From NCBI GenBank assembly GCA_003864495.1, contig ML133496.1, forward strand, positions 627,122-691,121: a stretch of 64,000 nucleotides of DNA, written 5' to 3'. Source of the DNA: Nemopilema nomurai. Lineage: Eukaryota; Cnidaria; Scyphozoa; Rhizostomeae; Rhizostomatidae. The position numbers were made by a program, and so were the translations under genes. The notes beneath the pieces are model-generated. The model was not told where the DNA came from, ran no database searches, and was given only the letters and a program-made list of their open reading frames with translations. Shown here piece after piece: positions 47,901 through 57,249 of this stretch (its first letter is position 1; every line of letters begins with the position of its first letter).

Positions 47901-50900
47901 ACAACTTCTAGTGCACCACTTACTATGTTCAAGAGATGCTTTGTTGATACTAGCTTATCAAATGATTTGGCTACTCAACATGTTATGGTTCAAAATTTGA
48001 TATTAGTATCCCTTATAACTTGATGAAAATAAACTTTTCTTCGCCCCATTTGCTAATTTGAATTTTGAGCCTCTGAAAAAGGGTAAAAATCTCCTCAGAG
48101 CAGAGACGGCAAACACTTGGTAACTATATTGATATTTCTCTTAAATTTCATTTTAAGACACCTACTTTGCTGTTACAATATAGCAGAAAAGTCGTGCATA
48201 CATGTAAGCAGATAATTTAGTAGGTAATGAACAAAATTTTATTCATACTGACCATGGAAAGATTTTTGGGGCAAAGGTTGACTGCTCGGAAACGCTGCAT
48301 TTATAAAAAAAGTATATTAAGTTGAAAAGGAAGGGCATTTGGTGTGCAACTACAACTTCTAGTGCACCACTTACTATGTTCAAGAGATGCTTTGTTGATA
48401 CTAGCTTATCAAATGATTTGGCTACTCAACATGTTATGGTTCAAAATTTGATATTAGTATCCCTTATAACTTGATGAAAATAAACTTTTCTTCGCCCCAT
48501 TTGCTAATTTGAATTTTGAGCCTCTGAAAAAGGGTAAAAATCTCCTCAGAGCAGAGACGGCAAACACTTGGTAACTATATTGATATTTCTCTTAAATTTC
48601 ATTTTAAGACACCTACTTTGCTGTTACAATATAGCAGAAAAGTCGTGCATACATGTAAGCAGATAATTTAGTAGGTAATGAACAAAATTTTATTCATACT
48701 GACCATGGAAAGATTTTTGGGGCAAAGGTTGACTGCTCGGAAACGCTGCATTTATAAAAAAAGTATATTAAGTTGAAAAGGAAGGGCATTTGGTGTGCAA
48801 CTACAACTTCTAGTGCACCACTTACTATGTTCAAGAGATGCTTTGTTGATACTAGCTTATCAAATGATTTGGCTACTCAACATGTTATGGTTCAAAATTT
48901 GATATTAGTATCCCTTATAACTTGATGAAAATAAACTTTTCTTCGCCCCATTTGCTAATTTGAATTTTGAGCCTCTGAAAAAGGGTAAAAATCTCCTCAG
49001 AGCAGAGACGGCAAACACTTGGTAACTATATTGATATTTCTCTTAAATTTCATTTTAAGACACCTACTTTGCTGTTACAATATAGCAGAAAAGTCGTGCA
49101 TACATGTAAGCAGATAATTTAGTAGGTAATGAACAAAATTTTATTCATACTGACCATGGAAAGATTTTTGGGGCAAAGGTTGACTGCTCGGAAACGCTGC
49201 ATTTATAAAAAAAGTATATTAAGTTGAAAAGGAAGGGCATTTGGTGTGCAACTACAACTTCTAGTGCACCACTTACTATGTTCAAGAGATGCTTTGTTGA
49301 TACTAGCTTATCAAATGATTTGGCTACGCAACATGTTATGGTTCAAAATTTGATATTAGTATCCCTTATAACTTGATGAAAATAAACTTTTCTTCGCCCC
49401 ATTTGCTAATTTGAATTTTGAGCCTCTGAAAAAGGGTAAAAATCTCCTCAGAGCAGAGACGGCAAACACTTGGTAACTATATTGATATTTCTCTTAAATT
49501 TCATTTTAAGACACCTACTTTGCTGTTACAATAGCAGAAAAGTCGTGCATACATGTAAGCAGATAATTTAGTAGGTAATGAACAAAATTTTATTCATACT
49601 GACCATGGAAAGATTTTTGGGGCAAAGGTTGACTGCTCGGAAACGCTGCATTTATAAAAAAAGTATATTAAGTTGAAAAGGAAGGGCATTTGGTGTGCAA
49701 CTACAACTTCTAGTGCACCACTTACTATGTTCAAGAGATGCTTTGTTGATACTAGCTTATCAAATGATTTGGCTACTCAACATGTTATGGTTCAAAATTT
49801 GATATTAGTATCCCTTATAACTTGATGAAAATAAACTTTTCTTCGCCCCATTTGCTAATTTGAATTTTGAGCCTCTGAAAAAGGGTAAAAATCTCCTCAG
49901 AGCAGAGACGGCAAACACTTGGTAACTATATTGATATTTCTCTTAAATTTCATTTTAAGACACCTACTTTGCTGTTACAATATAGCAGAAAAGTCGTGCA
50001 TACATGTAAGCAGATAATTTAGTAGGTAATGAACAAAATTTTATTCATACTGACCATGGAAAGATTTTTGGGGCAAAGGTTGACTGCTCGGAAACGCTGC
50101 ATTTATAAAAAAAGTATATTAAGTTGAAAAGGAAGGGCATTTGGTGTGCAACTACAACTTCTAGTGCACCACTTACTATGTTCAAGAGATGCTTTGTTGA
50201 TACTAGCTTATCAAATGATTTGGCTACTCAACATGTTATGGTTCAAAATTTGATATTAGTATCCCTTATAACTTGATGAAAATAAACTTTTCTTCGCCCC
50301 ATTTGCTAATTTGAATTTTGAGCCTCTGAAAAAGGGTAAAAATCTCCTCAGAGCAGAGACGGCAAACACTTGGTAACTATATTGATATTTCTCTTAAATT
50401 TCATTTTAAGACACCTACTTTGCTGTTACAATATAGCAGAAAAGTCTTGCATACATGTAAGCAGATAATTTAGTAGGTAATGAACAAAATTTTATTCATA
50501 CTGACCATGGAAAGATTTTTGGGGCAAAGGTTGACTGCTCAGAAACGCTGCATTTATAAAAAAAGTATATTAAGTTGAAAAGGAAGGGCATTTGGTGTGC
50601 AACTACAACTTCTAGTGCACCACTTACTATGTTCAAGAGATGCTTTGTTGATACTAGCTTATCAAATGATTTGGCTACTCAACATGTTATGGTTCAAAAT
50701 TTGATATTAGTATCCCTTATAACTTGATGAAAATAAACTTTTCTTCGCCCCATTTGCTAATTTGAATTTTGAGCCTCTGAAAAAGGGTAAAATCTCCTCA
50801 GAGCAGAGACGGCAAACACTTGGTAACTATATTGATATTTCTCTTAAATTTCATTTTAAGACACCTACTTTGCTGTTACAATATAGCAGAAAAGTCGTGC

Positions 50901-53524
50901 ATACATGTAAGCAGATAATTTAGTAGTAATGAACAAAATTTTATTCATACTGACCATGGAAAGATTTTTGGGGCAAAGGTTGACTGCTCGAAACGCTGCA
51001 TTTATAAAAAAAGTATATTAAGTTGAAAAGGAAGGGCATTTGGTGTGCAACTACAACTTCTAGTGCACCACTTACTATGTTCAAGAGATGCTTTGTTGAT
51101 ACTAGCTTATCAAATGATTTGGCTACTCAACATGTTATGGTTCAAAATTTGATATTAGTATCCCTTATAACTTGATGAAAATAAACTTTTCTTCGCCCCA
51201 TTTGCTAATTTGAATTTTGAGCCTCTGAAAAAGGGTAAAAATCTCCTCAGAGCAGAGACGGCAAACACTTGGTAACTATATTGATATTTCTCTTAAATTT
51301 CATTTTAAGACACCTACTTTGCTGTTACAATATAGCAGAAAAGTCTTGCATACATGTAAGCAGATAATTTAGTAGGTAATGAACAAAATTTTATTCATAC
51401 TGACCATGGAAAGATTTTTGGGGCAAAGGTTGACTGCTCAGAAACGCTGCATTTATAAAAAAAGTATATTAAGTTGAAAAGGAAGGGCATTTGGTGTGCA
51501 ACTACAACTTCTAGTGCACCACTTACTATGTTCAAGAGATGCTTTGTTGATACTAGCTTATCAAATGATTTGGCTACTCAACATGTTATGGTTCAAAATT
51601 TGATATTAGTATCCCTTATAACTTGATGAAAATAAACTAAAAGGCATTGGGCAGGGGCGGATCCAGACGTTAGCAACCTTTGCGCGAGCATAAGTCAGAT
51701 TTCCTCAAACAATTTCCTTTTGCATCAATTAACGTCACCCAATGCCACAAAAATTCTTCGTGTTCTCTGGAATTTCATCACAACCTATTGCCGCTATTGC
51801 TGTTGCTTCTTTCGTCAAGCCAATCCCAGGCAAGTTGAGCCATGCTGAATCTGGCGCGAGCATAGGTGAAATTTGAACTGTCGAATAAGAAACCGAGTTG
51901 ACCTATGCAATTGTTGTAGAAAGTGTCCAATAAACAGATAGACTGACCTATGCAATTGTATTCGCGACCGCTTATGTCAATAGCCTATTTGAAAATGTCA
52001 ACAATAGCCCTTGCGATTTCCTTTGTTTCCGTTCTGTGAATGTGACGCATTCCTAACAGTAAATAGGGATCAAAGCCTTTGTTAGATTTTATTATATGAT
52101 TTTAGCGCTGACCACTAACAAAAATTTTGATCATATGACCAACAACAGAACAATAGTATTCACAAAAATGGGTGTGGCCTTAATTTTAGACAGCCTGAAG
52201 GGCGTGGCTCTAAAAATTTCCCCTCCCTTTGCTGTAGTCAGATTTCTCCCTGAATCCGAAGAACTTCATAACTATGATGAAAATTGAGTTTTTGGTTATT
52301 TTCCGGCAGAAGTTAAAGGTGATTAAAGTTTTTGAAAGCTTCTGTGGCGGATCCAGTTCTGCATGCAGGCTACACAACATAGTTTCATGCTACAGGGCAG
52401 GTCCCCACCCATATCAGATTTGCATAATCTCAAGCCCTAGTCTCCCAACCCCATCCCCCCTACCCCCGAATTGCTCCACCGTTGCAAAGCTTGGTTTTAA
52501 CTGTTCCAAGCTATTTCTAGGGTTCATACTAAGAAATTTTTATTGATGTTTTCGCTCACTGTTTAGTTTTATCATGTTTCAATCTTTCTGATGGAATTTT
52601 CTATGAAATGTATATTCATTTCAGTACCTGGCGGTGATCCAATTTGGCTCCCTTTCTTGATCGCAGGATGGCGCATATTGCAAAATACATCTTTGCAGGA
52701 TTTGATTTGCCAGTTGTTGCAAATAGTACTTGTTCTTTTGGCTGGGCTATGATGTCTGTAAGGACACGTCTGTAATGAAAAGTAATTGAATCATGTTTAA
52801 AAGTCAGAAACCTGTTTTGTTGAGACCAGTGGCGAAGCTAAAGGTCCTGTCGCTAATGGCTACTGTAACGTGTTAGGGTCTTGTTAATTAGTTGTGTTGC
52901 GTGCAGTGTCTGTGATTGATCTTAATCTTGTTAACAAGTATGTATTGTCTTATGTCAATGTGTCGTTTTCGTTATTGTGATCACGTTCATTGTTGTAGAG
53001 TGACGTATTACTGTTGATTGTCATCTCCAATTATACTCAGTGTTATATTCAGTGTATTTCGTGACCATTAGGTCAGTCTTGTTTGAAACAGATTGGAAAT
53101 ACGTTGTTCTGTTACTACGCTGTTGTCTTACTTGGCTTAGGCCTTCGGGCCTAAGCATGCCATCTTCCTTCCACGCTAGCAAAGAACCCAGAATCGTTAC
53201 ACTACCATAAAAGTTTTAAACTCAAAATCTTACATTAAATATGAATCTTTGCGTCTTGAGTACATCTCGATTTAAATCTTATTCTGGTTCATAAGTTCCA
53301 TGACTTATTTTTGTCAAAAGTTTCTAGGGCGGTAATGAAAACAAACGGCATTTTGTCGAAATAGAGACCTAACAATGCTTTTGAGATGAAAAAAAACTGT
53401 CGCGCTTCAATTGCACTGCAATTGATCTTACCAAATCCTTATCACATTTTCCTTGCAAGTAGAAGTGACAGTCTGTTAGCTCCCTGAAATCTGTGGCAGA
53501 GAAAGTAATTGCATTGGAAGCCAT
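38910..53524 (-). CDS. PARP-family mono-ADP-ribosyltransferase: 2xCCCH, 2xRRM-like, KH-like, macro, PARP
   Basis: Exons: 53,432-53,524; 52,628-52,769; a 42-nt exon present nine times in a tandem array (see separate entry); 47,346-47,543; 46,900-47,121; 46,615-46,698; 45,826-46,271; 45,081-45,224; 42,206-42,683; 40,674-40,742; 40,011-40,355; 38,910-39,187. Without the array the coding length is 2,499 nt (832 residues plus stop), all phases agreeing. Zinc finger 1 spans exons 1-2 as C-x7-C-x5-C-x3-H (CHFYLQGKC, CPYRH). Finger 2 is C-x7-C-x4-C-x3-H (CNNWQIKSC, CNMRH). Then come two RRM-like folds, a KH-like stretch, a macro domain (FVVGDIGEEQ, ADVIVNSTG, SVAFPLLGNW) and the catalytic domain. The catalytic residues read H (LFHGT), Y (GNYFA) and Ile (TIFVVF), the H-Y-I/L pattern of mono-ADP-ribosylating PARPs. 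Closest in plan to PARP14/PARP10, but those lack CCCH fingers. Probably an RNA- or stress-responsive enzyme. Confidence 0.92.
40939..41771. mobile_element. Mutator-like MITE with ~200-bp terminal inverted repeats
   Basis: Left arm about 40,961-41,160 and right arm about 41,574-41,771 are near-perfect inverses. The element is flanked by the 9-bp direct repeat TAATACGGA (40,930-40,938 and 41,772-41,780). Long arms plus a 9-bp duplication are characteristic of Mutator-like elements. The left end extends 22 bp beyond the paired arm. The 400-bp interior has no recognisable coding sequence. In an intron of the PARP gene. Confidence 0.82.
43135..43473 (-). mobile_element. 3' LTR of a minus-strand LTR retrotransposon remnant
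   Basis: 339-bp LTR reading TGTAACGTGT...AATCGTTACA on the minus strand. The adjoining sequence on the internal side (43,474-43,484) is the purine tract GGAGGGGAGAG, the expected polypurine primer next to a 3' LTR. About 95% identical by eye to the solo LTR at 52,864-53,201 but in the opposite orientation. Sequence from 43,485 to about 44,200 may be internal element sequence; I could not identify gag or pol. It lies in an intron of the PARP gene. Confidence 0.82.
44243..44322. repeat. 80-bp fold-back hairpin
   Basis: CCTGGGTACCAGAGCCGCAA with about 5 more bases pairs perfectly with its inverse, separated by about 30 AT-rich bases. Likely a tiny MITE; no function seen. Confidence 0.8.
45446..45659. 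mobile_element. TTAA-flanked MITE, 214 bp
   Basis: Ends AGGCATTGAGTCATGGTAAA and the imperfect inverse, with TTAA on both sides (45,442-45,445 and 45,660-45,663). TTAA duplication points to piggyBac or Kolobok groups. In an intron of the PARP gene, between two macro-domain exons. Confidence 0.8.
47567..51638 (-). repeat. Nine-copy 451-bp tandem repeat carrying a 42-nt exon
   Basis: About 9.0 copies of a 451-bp unit, nearly identical except the leftmost copy. Each unit holds one exon on the minus strand with acceptor ttataaatgcag and donor gtcagt: 47,803-47,844; 48,253-48,294; 48,704-48,745; 49,155-49,196; 49,604-49,645; 50,055-50,096; 50,506-50,547; 50,955-50,995; 51,405-51,446. The exon is phase 1 at both ends and encodes AFPSSQPLPQKSFH, a 14-residue Pro/Ser-rich linker, when spliced in series. 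It joins the zinc finger exon on one side (donor phase 1) and the first RRM-like exon on the other in frame. The copies at 50,506 and 51,405 change Pro to Leu. The copy at 50,955 has lost one base (41 nt) and would shift the frame if included. Confidence 0.9.
52864..53201 (+). mobile_element. Solo LTR with 4-bp target duplication
   Basis: 338 bp, TGTAACG...CGTTACA, flanked by CTAC on each side (52,860-52,863 and 53,202-53,205). Lies in intron 1 of the PARP gene, antisense to it. The superfamily cannot be assigned without internal sequence. Confidence 0.88.
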
Positions 53525-53718
53525 TTCACCCGACGTTGTCCTAGACTGGTGATACTGGTGGTTGCACTTCTCGGAAAACGAAATGACGCACGTCGCGCCT
53601 GATTGGTCAGGTCAACAAGAAATGCAACCCCTCAGGTTGCGAAGCGTAACGTCATACAATCGCCTTTTCGTGCGGCACCGAATTCGCGTTTAGCGGCTTA
53701 GATTGAAGTTGCAATGCA
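53525..53718. promoter_or_regulatory. Short divergent promoter region
   Basis: The PARP gene ATG (minus, 53,524) and a plus-strand ATG at 53,719 are only 194 bp apart. The spacer is GC-richer than its surroundings and contains GATTGG (CCAAT-type), TGACG and AACGTCAT motifs. It includes the left 31-bp inverted repeat described below. Confidence 0.5.
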
Positions 53719-53791
53719 ATGGCGGCTGAGTTCTTGCAGCTTCGGGTAGAACAACAGGTGGTCAAAGGAACAATGAATAAAATCTCAAGAA
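53719..53791 (+). CDS. Possible first coding exon of an unknown gene
   Basis: ATG followed by 24 codons (MAAEFLQLRVEQQ, then VVKGTMNKISR) and a consensus donor gtaagtg. A GC-rich promoter-like region precedes it. I find no following exon. It sits within the inverted-repeat pair, so it may belong to the mobile element. Confidence 0.4.
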
Positions 53792-54519
53792 GTAAGTGTT
53801 GTACAGTGTATTTTTTATGCGCACTCCATTTCTTTATTACAGCTATATTTTTTATTGAATCACATAAATATAATAATTACGCTCGCTTTTCTAAGGCCTA
53901 AAGAGACGCAGTAAAAAACACTGAGTATTTGCTTTTTGAAATTAGAAGACACAGTTCATCTTACAAATATTTGAGAGAAGAAAAAGTGCCACCAATCATT
54001 TTTAGGCTATCTTTATGCAACAAATTGCACTGCAATTAATTTTCTGTGCTTTTTCAAAATCTTGCCTACCCCTAGATCTAAGAAATTTTTCAAGAAACTG
54101 CAAGTATTCTTGTTCATATAAATCTTACTGTATGAATCACTACTGGTTAAACTTCCAACATAACATAACAAATTATAAGAATTCATAATGCAATTTTTGA
54201 AACACCTTCAGTTTTAGCATTTTTGCAGTAAGATTTTGTGAATTGCTACTGATTAAACTTCCAACATAGCATAACTAAGTTTTGAAACTCATAACTCAAT
54301 TTTTGAAATAATAATAATGTTAGCATAGAGCAGATCATGGCAAAAATGAGAAAGATCCTAAGTTGGTGGAAGTTGCTACTGAGAAAGCTCCTTGATTTAT
54401 CTTGTAGAATAATTTCACAGTAAATATTTTGTTCTTTATTGAATAATCAATTCTCCATTAATTTCAGTGATCTAGTGTCTCTTTTGTCATTAATTAATGA
54501 AAAATAAAGGGACTATTGG

Positions 54520-55430
54520 TCATACAATTTGTTTATCTTTAGCTGATGTACAGATGTACCCTTCTCTTTCTTGAAGTGGCCAGCATTCAGAACAAAGCCA
54601 GTATTGTACATCATCTGATTGCTTCCAGTGCATTGCTGAATCTTCATCACAGCTTGGATGATAATTCTCACTGCAAATATGGCAACAAAGCAGATCTTCA
54701 ATATTGCCAAAATCATCTGGCATGCGACATCTGCAGGAAATAGGGAATGATTCCAGTCTTCCCATCACATATGACCTTTGTCCTTCCACAGGAAATGGCT
54801 TCATATTCGAATTCTCAAGGCATTCAAGAAGATGCTGCCGCATTAAACTTCTTGTGTAGATTGCAAGTCGTGGGTCTTGTCCAAAACAGAGGGATGTTGC
54901 AAATGCAAGAGCAAAAAGGCCACAGCTTGTGAAATCACCTTGGGGTTGCACATCCTCATGTCTAAGAAGAATATAAGGTTTCTTGGACATCAGGAGTCTT
55001 GCTATAATCTTCTTGATAGAGCCTGGGACCATGTAATCATTCATGCTGTCATAAATCTTGACTGCCCCAGTATCCAAAGTAGCAATATTTGATATTGTTA
55101 TCCAATGAGAGTCTCCCTTTAAAAGAACCTGTACGAACTCTCCATTGGATAATGCCACTAGTTTGTTTTCCATTGCTATTGTGTCCTGGAATCCAGACAA
55201 AGCAGGGAACTGTTCCTTCAAGAGATGCTGGGATGCATTTATGATAGTATCTGTTATCCATCTGTCTGAAGATTTTAGGATATCCTTGTCATTGTTGAGT
55301 AATTCGACTCTGCCAATTGTCTTCCATTTACTGTCTGCTGCATATGATGTGCTGCTAGACTCCACATCATCATGGAAGTTTTCAGGACTGTCAGGAACAG
55401 AATATGGAGAGTACGCCTTCAGACTTATAT
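54520..55430 (-). CDS. Ulp1-like (C48) cysteine protease with C-terminal PHD finger
   Basis: Open frame of about 300 codons with no clear ATG; it opens after a stop near 55,450, so the N-terminus or an upstream exon is missing. Catalytic landmarks are His in DSHWITI, Asp in IYDSMND, Gln in VQPQGD and Cys in TSCGLFALAFA, giving a complete H-D-Q-C set. The front part (DRWITDTIINASQHLLKEQF) resembles the substrate-binding entry of SUMO proteases. The C-terminal 65 residues hold a cysteine-rich PHD-like finger (CRCRMP, LLCCHIC, YHPSC, YWLCSECW). Such protease-PHD frames are commonly carried by transposable elements in cnidarians, and the flanking inverted repeats fit that. Alternatively a host-domesticated copy; the frame is intact, which hints at recent activity or selection. 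Confidence 0.78.
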
Positions 55431-57249
55431 CTCCGTAACAAGAAACAATTGGAAACTCTTATTTCTAGCTTGAAAACTCGAGAAATATTCCAGTATATCC
55501 TAGGTCTTAGTGACATAGATTTACCTCAGGATTCACCCTGGAGTAAACAATTAAACATCGCTATTCTAGAGTCAACCTTGTGTGACCCTAGCTATTCTAG
55601 AGTCTAATTTATACTTATTGATGGATATATTTGGCTTCATAACGTCATTTGTAATTACATCATTCGACGAATACAAATCTATGTTACGTGGTAACAAAAC
55701 ATGTCTCTACCTACATGTTGTTCTATTACATCATCGATTACCCTGACAACAAACAGCAAACAAATGGTCAGAGCATTCCAAAATAACTTAGACGTAATCA
55801 AGTTACATAATTGGTAAAAATAAGCAATGACAGCGAGCACTTAATTAAATGCGATTAAATTTTTTATTCACTGTCAGAACCCAGCACACGAGAACTTCCT
55901 ACCGTAATATATTCTGACAACATATCTTGGCATGCAATGACTAAGTGTAAAGTTGTTTTGTTTACTGATTGCAGTGAATATCTGAGCTGGGGGTGGGATT
56001 CCTTAAAGTTACCATTACAGTAACAACCCACAAAAAACAGCCACCAGTTTTGAAAACCTTTACCCTAAAAAATACATGTTTCTGATCATTTTAATAACAA
56101 ATTGCATGTTACAGATTACCCACAAAAATTCTAAGCTTTCATATTAATCTGAATAGTTCAGCAAAGACGCCGGTGTTTTCTTTCAAGATAAATACACCAT
56201 TGTTCAAAGCTTGCTAAAAATTGGAGAAAATGAGTATAAACAAGATAAAATAAAGTGAGCTTGTGAGGTTTCTTGTAACTTTCAAAAAAAAATGGATTTT
56301 TTTGTTATTTCCAATTATCAATAATTCTTCCAAAAAGTGTATATTGGTGTAAATCTTTTGATTTCCTTATTTTATGCAAGAAGAGTACTTAGTTAAGAGA
56401 TTATCGAATTATTTTCACCTTTTGATCCGTTTGCATTGTACTGGTCACTTGTTTGCCAGAAAATAACCCAATATTGAAATAACAAAGATTTCACACTTCT
56501 TCTCATGGAAGATCATTTTAATCATATTTAAACTTTAAATGACATTAATCAGAGCAAGACAAGAACTGAGCTATATCTGCACTTTACGTAGGTTTACTAT
56601 GTCTGAAGTATACCTACTTACCAACTCATCAAATTTTAATTAAAATTACAAGGGCAACATAAGAACTCATTGGCTAAAACGAGGTTTTAAGAACCAGGTT
56701 TTTTGTTTACATTTTTTGAATATGAACATTAAATAAGTCTACATAAGAATAGTTCTTTTATGCAGATTTTTACTGTAATAAGGCCTAAGTACGTTTTGAT
56801 AACGCAGTAGTAAACAATCGTGGCTAGCACAATGACTGAAGTAGAATAAATTTGAGAGGTTGTGCAATGTAAGACCATTCCTTCGTACGCTGGAAAGTTC
56901 TATCGCGCGAAGGACGCGTGTCCAACTTCAGCGGCATGACGTCACGCTTCGCAACCTGAGGGGTTGGGTCAGTTGGGCCGAGTTGGGCTGGCCCTTTGCG
57001 ACGGGGTAGCAACCGTTCGAGCATGAGTGTTTACGTTCTGGATTACTCCGAGGTACAGTTTTCCGAAGCGTACAAATTACATTTGTTTTACAATTTTTTC
57101 TGTAAGTTCGAGTTATATTTGGCTACGCAAGTTAAACATTTTTTGCCAAACATAAGGTAGGGGTATAGGGGGTGCTCTCTCCCCTATTTTTTAAGTAAAT
57201 ATGTTAAAAAATTATAGAATGATAAGTTACTTTAAGGTCCAATGAGTCA

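Larger units (their letters stand above)
53625..56966. mobile_element. Candidate 3.3-kb element bounded by 31-bp inverted repeats
   Basis: Arms at 53,625-53,655 and 56,936-56,966 (CAACCCCTCAGGTTGCGAAG and onward) match at 30 of 31 positions in opposite orientation. Between them lie a Ulp1-like protease/PHD frame (minus) and a small plus-strand exon. No clear target duplication is visible, so the arms could also be a dispersed promoter repeat. Apart from those two frames the interior (55.5-56.9 kb) is AT-rich and shows nothing recognisable. Confidence 0.45.

Noticed and set aside
47567..51638. Treating the array as a plain satellite
   Set aside because: Each unit has correctly oriented splice signals around a 42-nt segment in phase with both flanking PARP exons, which a neutral satellite would not be expected to show.
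54546..55438. Plus-strand frames across the Ulp1 region
   Set aside because: They are antisense shadows of the protease-PHD frame, which has the catalytic and zinc-binding residues.
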